Source: Streptomyces sp. NBC_00654
GTDB lineage: Bacteria; Actinomycetota; Actinomycetes; Streptomycetales; Streptomycetaceae
Direction: 5' to 3'
Assembly: GCF_026341775.1 (NCBI RefSeq)
Contig: NZ_JAPEOB010000001.1
Location: 1,302,001 to 1,366,000 of the forward strand
Length of the DNA: 64,000 bases
A program made the translations under genes and the position numbers. Below the pieces are notes generated by a model. The model did not search any database. It saw only the letters and a list, made by a program, of their open reading frames with translations, and was not told where the DNA came from. Below, one piece after another: positions 38,572 through 47,311 of this stretch (its first letter is position 1; each line of letters begins with the position of its first letter).

Positions 38572-38961
38572 CTACGCCTTCCCCGCTGACGTCCCCGGCG
38601 CCCCTGCCGTGTCCGGAGCCCCCGCCCCGTCCACCGGTGCCTCGCCGAACCGGGCCAGGGCCAGCGCCCCCGCGACGGCCACCGCGAACCCGGTGACCGC
38701 CAGCCACCCGAGGCCGTCCCGGGTCTCGTCGCCGAGCCAGATGACCCCGACCAGGGCCGGGCCGATGGTCTCGCCGAGCACCATCCCGGCCGTCGCGGTG
38801 GTCACCGGACCACGCTGCAGTGCGGACGTGAGCAGCAGCGCGGGGTCGACCCCCGCTTCGGAGCCCGGCCGGGCCGCGGCGCGGGCCGCGACGGCCTGGA
38901 GGACGGAGGCCGTGCCGAAGCAGACCGCGGAACCGAGCGCGCAGATCATCCCAAAGAACAC
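38572..38961 (-). pseudogene. Internally deleted DMT/EamA-type permease
   Basis: 129 residues remain open. The start (FGMICALGSAVCFGTASVLQ) matches the first helix of actinomycete DMT permeases of about 280-300 residues. The end (LTSALQRGPVTTATAGMV, then LGETIGPALVGVIWLGD and the last helix) matches their C-terminus. The middle six or so helices are missing, joined in frame at PALL/LLTS, where CTGCTG repeats could have recombined. A TAGAGT -10 box 6 nt before GTG 38961 is intact, so it may still be expressed. Function probably lost (inference). Confidence 0.65.
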
Positions 38962-39095
38962 ATAGGGACTCTACTGGCGCGTGGTTGACGCACCGGGTTC
39001 CGATCGAGTGGCCCGGCCATCTAATCTGACGAGCGGTCTGAGGGTGGACCGAACAGGACAGGAAACGACAGCACAGGGCAACGGGGGAGCGGAAA

Positions 39096-39389
39096 ATGTC
39101 CAAGCGGAGGCTGAGATCGAGCACTGTGGTGCTCGGCGGTATGGGAGTGCTCGCGGCGACGATCACCTCCTGCGGTTCGGATCCGGACCGGCGGTGCGTC
39201 GACCCGCTGACCCAGGACAAGCTGCCGAGTTACGAGTGCGCGGGCGGCAGCGGCGGCAGCAGCAGCGGTGGCAGCGGCTCGTACTACTACGGCGGCACCA
39301 GCAGCAACGGCAAGGTGACCGGCGGCAGTTTCAACAAGGCCGCGGTCGACCGAGGCGGGTTCGGCTGCTCCGGAACGGGCGGCGGCTGA
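39096..39389 (+). CDS. Small Gly/Ser-rich lipoprotein
   Basis: 97 residues. A basic start, hydrophobic core and lipobox ITSC (Cys about 26) mark a lipoprotein. The mature part is short, Gly/Ser/Tyr-rich (GGSSSGGSGSYYYGG) with three Cys after the lipid-bearing Cys. GGGGGAG lies 6 nt before the ATG. It ends 5 nt before a glutathionylspermidine-synthase-like gene; the same lipoprotein/enzyme pairing is known as ygiB-ygiC in E. coli. Confidence 0.75.
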   Translation: MSKRRLRSSTVVLGGMGVLAATITSCGSDPDRRCVDPLTQDKLPSYECAGGSGGSSSGGSGSYYYGGTSSNGKVTGGSFNKAAVDRGGFGCSGTGGG

Positions 39390-39394
39390 CGCGC

Positions 39395-40582
39395 ATGCGA
39401 CGCCGCACGATCGAACCGCGCCCCGGCTGGCAGGAGACCGTCGAGGAACAGGGCCTGGTCTACCCGCTCACCCGTTACCCGGACGGCTCGCTGCGCCCCT
39501 ACTGGGACGAGAGCGCCTACTACGTCTTCACGCTGCCCGAGGTCGAGGCGCTCGAAGAGGTCGTCGAGGAACTGCACACGATGTGCCTGGCCGCGGCCGC
39601 GCACATCGTCGAGCGGGACCGGTTCGCCGATCTCGGCATCACCGACCGCCGGCTGGCCGCACTGATCGCCGACTCCTGGCGGCGCCGCGCCGAACTGCCC
39701 TCCCTGTACGGCAGGTTCGACCTCCGGTACGACGGCACCGGCCCGGCGAAGATGCTGGAGTACAACGCCGACACCCCGACCTCGCTGGTGGAGGCCGCGA
39801 GCCCGCAGTGGTTCTGGATGGAGGACCGGTTCCCCGGCGCGGACCAGTGGAACTCCCTCCACGAGCGCCTCGTCGAGGCCTGGAAGCGGCAGGCGCCCCT
39901 GCTGCCGCCGGGGCCGCTGCACTTCGCGCACTCGGACGGCGACGAGCTCGGCGAGGACCTGATGACGGTCGCGTATCTGCGCGAGACCGCCCAGCAGGCC
40001 GGGATCGACACCGAGGCGCTGTCCGTCGAACACATCGGCTGGGACCGGCTGAGCGGGCGCTTCGTCGACGAGCGGCTCCGCTTCATCCGGAGCTGCTTCA
40101 AGCTCTACCCCTGGGAGTGGCTGGCGACGGACCGCTTCGGACCGCATGTGCTGGACACGCTCGACAACGGCGGCGGCACCGGCACCACCTGCTGGATCGA
40201 ACCCGCCTGGAAGATGCTCCTCTCCAACAAGGCGCTGCTGGCCGTCCTGTGGGAGCTGTACCCGGGACATCCGAACCTGCTGCCGTCCTACCTCGACGGC
40301 CCCCGCGGCCTCGCCGGACCCGGCGGCGCCGGATACGCCGCCAAGCCCCTGCTCGGCCGCGAGGGCGCCGGGGTCACCCTCCACGGGCCGGGAAGCGCGG
40401 CGGCGGTACGGGACGAGCCCTGCTGCTACCAGGAGCTCGCCCCGCTGCCCGACTTCGACGGCAACCGGGTGGTGCTGGGCGCGTGGGTCGTCGAGGACGA
40501 GGCCGCCGGACTCGGCATCCGGGAATCGGCGGGTCCTGTCACGGACGAGTACGCCCGCTTCCTGCCCCACGTCATCCTCTAG
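39395..40582 (+). CDS. Glutathionylspermidine synthase-like ATP-grasp protein (YgiC type)
   Basis: 395 residues, whole length one pre-ATP-grasp/ATP-grasp unit. Visible: PYWDESAYYVF, LEYNADTPTSLVEAASPQWFW, ACFK-like SCFKLYPWEWL, IEPAWKMLLSNKALLA and YAAKPLLGREGAGV for ATP and Mg binding. There is no N-terminal amidase domain, so it resembles YgiC/YjfC rather than full Gsp synthetase. The peptide-like product is unknown. ATG 39395 follows the lipoprotein stop directly, with only a weak ribosome site. Confidence 0.85.
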   Translation: MRRRTIEPRPGWQETVEEQGLVYPLTRYPDGSLRPYWDESAYYVFTLPEVEALEEVVEELHTMCLAAAAHIVERDRFADLGITDRRLAALIADSWRRRAELPSLYGRFDLRYDGTGPAKMLEYNADTPTSLVEAASPQWFWMEDRFPGADQWNSLHERLVEAWKRQAPLLPPGPLHFAHSDGDELGEDLMTVAYLRETAQQAGIDTEALSVEHIGWDRLSGRFVDERLRFIRSCFKLYPWEWLATDRFGPHVLDTLDNGGGTGTTCWIEPAWKMLLSNKALLAVLWELYPGHPNLLPSYLDGPRGLAGPGGAGYAAKPLLGREGAGVTLHGPGSAAAVRDEPCCYQELAPLPDFDGNRVVLGAWVVEDEAAGLGIRESAGPVTDEYARFLPHVIL

Positions 40583-40706
40583 CCGGGACCCGGGACCCGG
40601 GACCCGGGACCCGGGCCCCGGCCCCCGAACCGAGGGCCGGGACCCGTGCGCCCTGTACGCCCCGGTCCGTACGCTCAGGCGCCCGCCCGTACGCTCAGGC
40701 GCCCGC
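40583..40706. repeat. Heptanucleotide run and 20-bp tandem duplication
   Basis: The 3' gap starts with GGGACCC repeated about four times (40585-40614). Further on, CCGTACGCTCAGGCGCCCGC at 40667-40686 is repeated exactly at 40687-40706, just before the end of rocD. Confidence 0.9.
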
Positions 40707-40720
40707 GCCGTCCACCCGCG

Positions 40721-41926
40721 TCAGGCGCCGAGCTCCGCCCGCAGCTGGTCCAGGCCCCAGTCGAGGTCCTCCTTGGAGATCACCAGCGGCGGCGCGATCC
40801 GGATCGTCGAGCCATGGGTGTCCTTGACCAGCACCCGGCGTCGCATCAGCCGCTCGGAGATCTCCCGGCCCGTGCCCAGGGCCGGGGCGATGTCGACGCC
40901 CGCCCACAGGCCGCGCCCCCGGACGGCCTCCACCGAGCCGCCGCCCGTCAGCAGCCCCAGCTCCCGGTGCAGGTGATCACCCAGCTCCGCCGCCCGCTGC
41001 TGGTACTCGCCCGTCCGCAGCATCGCGATCACCTCCAGTGCGACCGCGCACGCCAGCGGATTGCCGCCGAACGTCGAACCGTGCTCCCCGGGCCGGTACA
41101 CGCCCAGTACCGCGGCCGACGAGACCACGGCGGAAACCGGTACGATCCCGCCGCCCAGCGCCTTGCCGAGCAGATACATGTCGGGCACGACGCCCTCGTG
41201 CTCACAGGCGAAGGTCTTTCCCGTCCGGCCCAGGCCCGACTGGATCTCGTCCGCGATGAACAGCACGTTCCGCTCGCGGGTCAGCTCCCGGACCCCGGGC
41301 AGATAGCCGGGCGGCGGCACCAGCACCCCGGCCTCGCCCTGGATGGGCTCCATCAGCACCGCCACGGTGTTCTCCGTCATCGCCGCGCGGAGCGCGGTCA
41401 GGTCCCCGTACGGCACGATCTCGAACCCCGGGGTGTACGGGCCGAAGTCGGCCCGTGCCTCGTGGTCCGTGGAGAAGCTGATGATCGTGGTCGTCCTGCC
41501 GTGGAAGTTGTCCGAGGCGACGATGATCTTCGCCATGCCGTCCGGGACGCCCTTGACCCGGTAGCCCCACTTGCGGGCCGTCTTCACCGCGGTCTCCACC
41601 GCCTCGGCGCCGGTGTTCATGGGCAGGACCATCTCCATGCCGCACAGCTCGGCGAGCTCCGTACAGAACTCGGCGAAGCGGTCGTGGTGGAAGGCCCGGG
41701 AGGTGAGGGTCACCCGCTCCAGCTGAGCCTTGGCCGCCTCGATCAGGCGGCGGTTGCCGTGACCGAAGTTCAGCGCCGAGTAGGCGGCGAGCATGTCCAG
41801 ATAGCGCCGCCCCTCGACATCGGTCACCCAGGCGCCTTCCGCCGAGGCGACGACGACAGGCAACGGGTGGTAGTTGTGCGCGCTGTGCGCCTCGGCGGAG
41901 GCGATGGCAGTTTCCGTGGTCGACAC
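40721..41926 (-). CDS. rocD: Ornithine aminotransferase
   Basis: 401 residues, class III PLP aminotransferase converting ornithine and 2-oxoglutarate to glutamate semialdehyde and glutamate. Visible: MNTGAEAVETAVKTAR, EPIQGEAGV, FIADEIQSGLGRTGK and the PLP Lys in YLLGKALGGG, then TFGGNPLA. GTG 41926 has GGAG 5 nt upstream. It is divergent from trpS. Confidence 0.95.
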   Translation of the reverse strand: MSTTETAIASAEAHSAHNYHPLPVVVASAEGAWVTDVEGRRYLDMLAAYSALNFGHGNRRLIEAAKAQLERVTLTSRAFHHDRFAEFCTELAELCGMEMVLPMNTGAEAVETAVKTARKWGYRVKGVPDGMAKIIVASDNFHGRTTTIISFSTDHEARADFGPYTPGFEIVPYGDLTALRAAMTENTVAVLMEPIQGEAGVLVPPPGYLPGVRELTRERNVLFIADEIQSGLGRTGKTFACEHEGVVPDMYLLGKALGGGIVPVSAVVSSAAVLGVYRPGEHGSTFGGNPLACAVALEVIAMLRTGEYQQRAAELGDHLHRELGLLTGGGSVEAVRGRGLWAGVDIAPALGTGREISERLMRRRVLVKDTHGSTIRIAPPLVISKEDLDWGLDQLRAELGA

Positions 41927-43202
<1,276 letters not shown>

Positions 43203-43307
43203 GTCCAACGGCCCTGGCGAGAACGCCGCCGCAGGCTGCACACTTGCGGCGGCGGGACCGAGAACCGGCCATCGGCGGACCGACCGACGAGGATTGAGGA
43301 GAACGAC

Positions 43308-43895
43308 GTGGGGACCGTAACGCTCGGCGTTTCGATCGCGGTCCCGGAGCCCTACGGCAGCCTGCTCCAGGAGCGGCGCGCGAGCTTCGGGGACCCTGCC
43401 GCCTACGGCATTCCCACCCACGTCACCCTGCTCCCGCCGACGGCGGCGGAGGCGGCCGACCTGCCGGCGGTCGAGGCGCATCTCGCCCGGATCGCCACGG
43501 CCGGCCGGCCCTTCCCGATGCGGCTGTCCGGCACCGGGACCTTCCGGCCGCTCTCGCCGGTCGTCTTCGTCCAGGTCGTCGAGGGCGCCTCGGCCTGCTC
43601 CTGGCTGCAGAAGCGGGTCCGGGACGCGTCCGGGCCGCTGGTGCGCGATCTCCAGTTCCCGTACCACCCGCACGTCACCGTGGCGCACGACATCTCCGAG
43701 GAGGCGATGGACCGGGCGTACGAGGAGCTCTCCTCCTACGAGGCCGCCTGGACCTGCGGTTCCTTCGCGCTCTACGAACAGGGCGCGGACGCCGTCTGGC
43801 GCAAGATCAATGAATTCCCCTTCGGAGGCGGCGTCGCGCCCGCCGTTCCCGCACAGGGCGGCTCCTCCGTGGACGAGCCGTCGCTGCACCCCTGA
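43308..43895 (+). CDS. 2'-5' RNA ligase-like 2H phosphoesterase
   Basis: 195 residues with two HxT motifs: HVT at H38 (YGIPTHVTLLPP) and HVT at H122 (YHPHVTVAHD), spaced as in the 2H family. These enzymes act on 2',3'-cyclic phosphates of RNA or small molecules; the substrate here is unknown. GTG 43308 has GGAG 6 nt upstream. It lies downstream of trpS with a 105-bp gap. Confidence 0.88.
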   Translation: MGTVTLGVSIAVPEPYGSLLQERRASFGDPAAYGIPTHVTLLPPTAAEAADLPAVEAHLARIATAGRPFPMRLSGTGTFRPLSPVVFVQVVEGASACSWLQKRVRDASGPLVRDLQFPYHPHVTVAHDISEEAMDRAYEELSSYEAAWTCGSFALYEQGADAVWRKINEFPFGGGVAPAVPAQGGSSVDEPSLHP

Positions 43896-43908
43896 GCGGC
43901 GGGCCGCC

Positions 43909-43938
43909 GGGCAGCCCTCAGACGGGCAGCCCTCAGAC
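43909..43938. repeat. 15-bp duplication at a stop codon
   Basis: CGGGCAGCCCTCAGA occurs twice back to back; the second copy contains the stop codon of the DprE2-like gene. Confidence 0.85.
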
Positions 43939-44784
43939 GGACAGCCGCCGGAACAGTGGGCGCGGCACATGACGCAGTGCCGACATCACCACCCGTAGCG
44001 CCCCGGGCACCCACACCGTCCCGGTGCCCTGCCTCAGCCCTGTCACGATGGCGTCCGCGACCGCCTCCGGGGTGGTCATGAGCCGCCGGCGCACGAGTTC
44101 CGCGGGGTCCACGACACCTGTCACCGCCGCTGCCCCGTCCGTGCCGTCCGGCTCGGCCCCGTCGCCGCGTACGGAGCCCGGGTGTACGGAACCGGGGTGT
44201 ACGGAACCGGGGCGGACGGGACCGGGGCGGACGATCATCACCCGCACCCCCGTGCCGTGCAGCGCGTCTCCCAGCCCCTGCGCGAACGCGTCCAGGCCGG
44301 CCTTGCTCGACCCGTAGATGAAGTCGGCGCGGCGTACGCGCTCGCCGGACACGGAGGAGAGCACGACCAGCGACCCATGACCCTGCGCCTGGAGCGCGCC
44401 CGCGCACACCAGCCCGGCGGAGACCGCCCCCGTGTAGTTGGTCCGGGCGACCCGGACCGCCCGCAGCGGCTCCTCCTCGTCGCGCGTCTGGTCGCCCGGG
44501 ATGCCGAACGCCATCATCACCAGATCGATGTCGCCCTCCGCGAAGACCTTGCCGAGCACCGTCTCGTGGGACTCCGGGTCGAGGGCGTCGAAGGCGACGG
44601 TACGGACCTCGGCGCCGCGCGCGCGGAGCCCGGCGGCGGCGGTCTCCAGGGCGGGGGAGGGGCGGCCGGCCAGCCACACCGTGCGGGTGCGGAGCGCGAT
44701 CAGCCGGCGCGCGGTGGCCAGCGCGATCTGTGAGGTGCCGCCGAGGACGAGCAGGGACTGCGGGGCACCGAAGGCGTCCTTCAC
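43933..44784 (-). CDS. DprE2-like short-chain reductase
   Basis: 283 residues from GTG 44784, chosen because AGGAG lies 7 nt upstream and the protein then begins MKDAFGAPQSLLVLGGTSQI. GTG 44826, overlapping the dprE1-like stop, is the alternative. Rossmann motif LGGTSQIALATA, VVLSSVSGE and the catalytic YGSSK are present. Known DprE2 reduces the 2-keto sugar made by DprE1 to decaprenyl-phosphoryl-arabinose. After the VRPGPVR substrate loop there is a five-unit pentapeptide insertion. Paired with the DprE1-like gene upstream. Confidence 0.82.
   Translation of the reverse strand: MKDAFGAPQSLLVLGGTSQIALATARRLIALRTRTVWLAGRPSPALETAAAGLRARGAEVRTVAFDALDPESHETVLGKVFAEGDIDLVMMAFGIPGDQTRDEEEPLRAVRVARTNYTGAVSAGLVCAGALQAQGHGSLVVLSSVSGERVRRADFIYGSSKAGLDAFAQGLGDALHGTGVRVMIVRPGPVRPGSVHPGSVHPGSVRGDGAEPDGTDGAAAVTGVVDPAELVRRRLMTTPEAVADAIVTGLRQGTGTVWVPGALRVVMSALRHVPRPLFRRLSV
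44167..44241. repeat. 15-bp units inside the DprE2-like gene
   Basis: Five consecutive 15-bp units; those at 44182 and 44197 (GTGTACGGAACCGGG) are identical. They encode P-G-(S/P)-V-(H/R) pentapeptides on the minus strand and keep the frame. Confidence 0.85.
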
Positions 44785-44822
44785 GAAATCACTCCTGGTG
44801 GGAACGGGATACGGACGGGAGC

Positions 44823-46172
44823 TCACAGCGAGAGCCGGCGGGAGAGGTCGGACCGGAACGCTCCGCCGGGGTCCAGCTCCGCCCGCAGCGCCCGGAACTC
44901 GGGCAGCCGCGGATACATCGCGGCCAGTACCCCGGGCCGCATCCGGGCGTCCTTCGCCAGGCAGACCCGGCCGCCGGCCGCCGCCACCTCCTCGTCGAGC
45001 CCGTCCAGGAACCGCCCCAGACCGGGCAGGCCGACGGGCAGATCGAGTGCGAGCGACCAGCCGGGAGCCGGGAACGACAGCCAGCCCGGGTCGGCCCGGC
45101 CGAACCGTTTGAGCACGGCGAGGAACGAGGGACAGCGGCGCGTGGAGAGGCGCCGCACGACGCGGTGCAGCGTCTCCTCCTGCCCGTAGGGGACGACGAA
45201 CTGGTACCGCACGAAGCCGCCGCGGCCGTGCAGCCGGTTCCAGTGCGGTACGCCGTCCAGGGCGTGGAAGAACGTGGGGATCCGCTGGAGCTCACCGGTG
45301 CGGGACCTGGGGGCGGCGCGAAAGCGGAGTTCGTTGTACAGGGCGGCGGAGGTCCGGCCGAGCAGCCCCGCCGGGACGAGGGCGGGGGCGGCCGGCAGTT
45401 GCCCCGGGCGGAACGCGAGCGGGGTGCGCCGCGCGCGTGCCGGGAGCGTGTGCAGGGGCGCGTGCTCCCCACGGGTGATGATGCCGCGCCCCGTCGCGCC
45501 GCCCCGTGCCAGCAGATCGAGCCAGGCGGACGCGTAGCGATGGCGGTCCCCACCGGCCGTGAACCGGGCCAGCAGGTCGTCCAGATCGGTCGCCCGCTCC
45601 GTGTCGACCGACATCAGCGAGGAGGTGACCGGCTGGAACCGCAGGGTGGCGGCGAGCACGACACCGGTCAGCCCCAGCCCGCCGGCGGTCGCGTCGAAGA
45701 GCGCGGTGCCGGGCAGCACCGTACGCACCTCGCCGTCCGCGGTGAGCAGTTCCAGCGAGCCGACATGCCGGGAGAAGGAACCGGAGAGGCGATGGTCGCG
45801 GCCCTGGACGTCGGAGCCGATCGCACCGCCGACCGTGATGTGGCGGGTCGAGGGCGTGACCGGCACGAACCGGCCCAGCGGCAGCAGCACCTCCATCAGC
45901 CGGTGCAGGCTCACCCCCGCGTCGCACACCACGGTGCCCGTACGGGTGTCGATGGTGTGGACGCGGTTCAGCGCGGTCATGTCGAGGACGGAGCCGCCCG
46001 CGTTCTGGGCCGCGTCGCCGTGCGCGCGGCCGAGCCCGCGGGCGAGGACGCCGCGGGGACCACGCCCGCGCACGACGGCCGCCGCCTCCTCGTAACTGCG
46101 GGGGCGGAACCGCAGCGCGGTCGTCGGGGCGGTGCGGCCCCAGCCGGTCAAGGACACCGTGTCGACGGACAT
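44823..46172 (-). CDS. DprE1-like FAD-dependent sugar oxidase
   Basis: 449 residues. The FAD-binding 4 domain is visible (GRAHGDAAQNAGG, TPSTRHITVGGAIGSDVQG, GGLGLTGVV). The substrate domain carries YQFVVPYGQ, FLAVLKRFG, GWSLALDLPV, LAKDARM and YPRLPEFRALRAELDP, the DprE1 pattern. It should oxidise decaprenylphosphoryl-ribose, with the next gene completing epimerisation. In Mycobacterium DprE1 the segment GWNICVDFP (from memory) holds Cys387; here the aligned residue is Ala. ATG 46172 has TACGGT 7 nt upstream (leaderless). Confidence 0.85.
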   Translation of the reverse strand: MSVDTVSLTGWGRTAPTTALRFRPRSYEEAAAVVRGRGPRGVLARGLGRAHGDAAQNAGGSVLDMTALNRVHTIDTRTGTVVCDAGVSLHRLMEVLLPLGRFVPVTPSTRHITVGGAIGSDVQGRDHRLSGSFSRHVGSLELLTADGEVRTVLPGTALFDATAGGLGLTGVVLAATLRFQPVTSSLMSVDTERATDLDDLLARFTAGGDRHRYASAWLDLLARGGATGRGIITRGEHAPLHTLPARARRTPLAFRPGQLPAAPALVPAGLLGRTSAALYNELRFRAAPRSRTGELQRIPTFFHALDGVPHWNRLHGRGGFVRYQFVVPYGQEETLHRVVRRLSTRRCPSFLAVLKRFGRADPGWLSFPAPGWSLALDLPVGLPGLGRFLDGLDEEVAAAGGRVCLAKDARMRPGVLAAMYPRLPEFRALRAELDPGGAFRSDLSRRLSL

Positions 46173-46303
46173 GATGGTGACCGTATCGCCAGACAAAACC
46201 CCTTTGCGGCATTTGTTACGGTGCTCACTGGAATGGGTGATTGATTGGGTGTCAGAGAACCACCCGCACCGGTTCTTCCGGGCCTGGAGGGTACGCGTAC
46301 GTC

Positions 46304-47311
46304 ATGGACTGGCTGAAGAAACTCCCCGTCGTCGGGCCGCTCGTCTCCCGGCTGATGGGGACGCACGCCTGGCGCTCCTACGAGAGGCTGGACCGGGTCC
46401 ACTGGGCCCGGCTGGCCGCCGCCATCACCTTCATCAGCTTCCTGGCGCTCTTCCCGCTGATCGCGGTCGGTGCGGCGATCGGCGCCGCGCTGCTCTCCGA
46501 CAAGCAGCTGGACAAGATCGAGGACAAGATCGCCGATCAGGTGCCGGGCATCTCCGACCAGCTCGGCATCGACAATCTGGTGGCCCACGCGGGCACGGTC
46601 GGTGTGGTGGCCGGTGCGCTGCTGCTGTTCACCGGTATCGGCTGGGTCGGCTCACTGCGGGAGTGTCTGCGCGCGGTCTGGGAGATGGACGGCGTCGAGG
46701 AGGGCAACCCGGTCGTCCGCAAGCTCAAGGACGCCGGGCTGCTGCTGGGCCTGGGCGGCGCGGCGCTCGCGACGCTGGCGGTCTCCGCGGCCGGTTCGAC
46801 GGCCGTCGGCCGGACCGCCGATCTGCTGGGCGTCACCGATCACGGTGCGGGTGGTGTGCTGTTGCAGGTGGCCGCACTGGTGGTGGCCGTTCTCGCCGAC
46901 TTCCTGCTGCTGCTCTATCTGCTGACGCTGCTGCCCGGGGTGGAGCCGCCGAGGCGCCGGCTGCTGGTCGCCGGGCTGCTCGGCGCGGTCGGCTTCGAAC
47001 TGCTCAAACTGCTGCTCGGCAGCTATATGAAGGGCGTCGCGTCCAAGAGCATGTACGGGGCCTTCGGCGTGCCCGTCGCCCTGCTCCTGTGGATCAACTT
47101 CACCGCGAAGCTGCTGCTGTTCTGCGCCGCCTGGACGGCGACGCGGAGCAAGGTCGGTATCGAGGGAGAAGCAGAAGGAGAGGCAGAAGGAGAAGCAGCA
47201 GCAGAAGGAACGGGAAAGGAGCGGGGGCGGGCGGAGGGCGGCCGGACGGAGGGGGCGGTCAGCGACGGGGAAGGCGGCGGACCAGGTCGGGCAGCGGCCA
47301 GCGCCGGTTGA
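46304..47311 (+). CDS. YihY/BrkB family membrane protein
   Basis: 335 residues. Six hydrophobic segments with the family patterns AAAITFISFLALFPLIAVG, GIGWVGSLRECLRAVWEMD, GVEPPRRRLLVAGLLGAVGFELLK and YGAFGVPVALLLWINFTAKL are visible. The function is not settled for the family. The C-terminal tail is a GEAEGEAEGEA repeat from a purine-rich DNA repeat (about 47164-47208). The 3' end overlaps the converging carboxypeptidase gene by 53 bp. GGAGG lies 13 nt upstream of the ATG, rather far. Confidence 0.88.
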   Translation: MDWLKKLPVVGPLVSRLMGTHAWRSYERLDRVHWARLAAAITFISFLALFPLIAVGAAIGAALLSDKQLDKIEDKIADQVPGISDQLGIDNLVAHAGTVGVVAGALLLFTGIGWVGSLRECLRAVWEMDGVEEGNPVVRKLKDAGLLLGLGGAALATLAVSAAGSTAVGRTADLLGVTDHGAGGVLLQVAALVVAVLADFLLLLYLLTLLPGVEPPRRRLLVAGLLGAVGFELLKLLLGSYMKGVASKSMYGAFGVPVALLLWINFTAKLLLFCAAWTATRSKVGIEGEAEGEAEGEAAAEGTGKERGRAEGGRTEGAVSDGEGGGPGRAAASAG

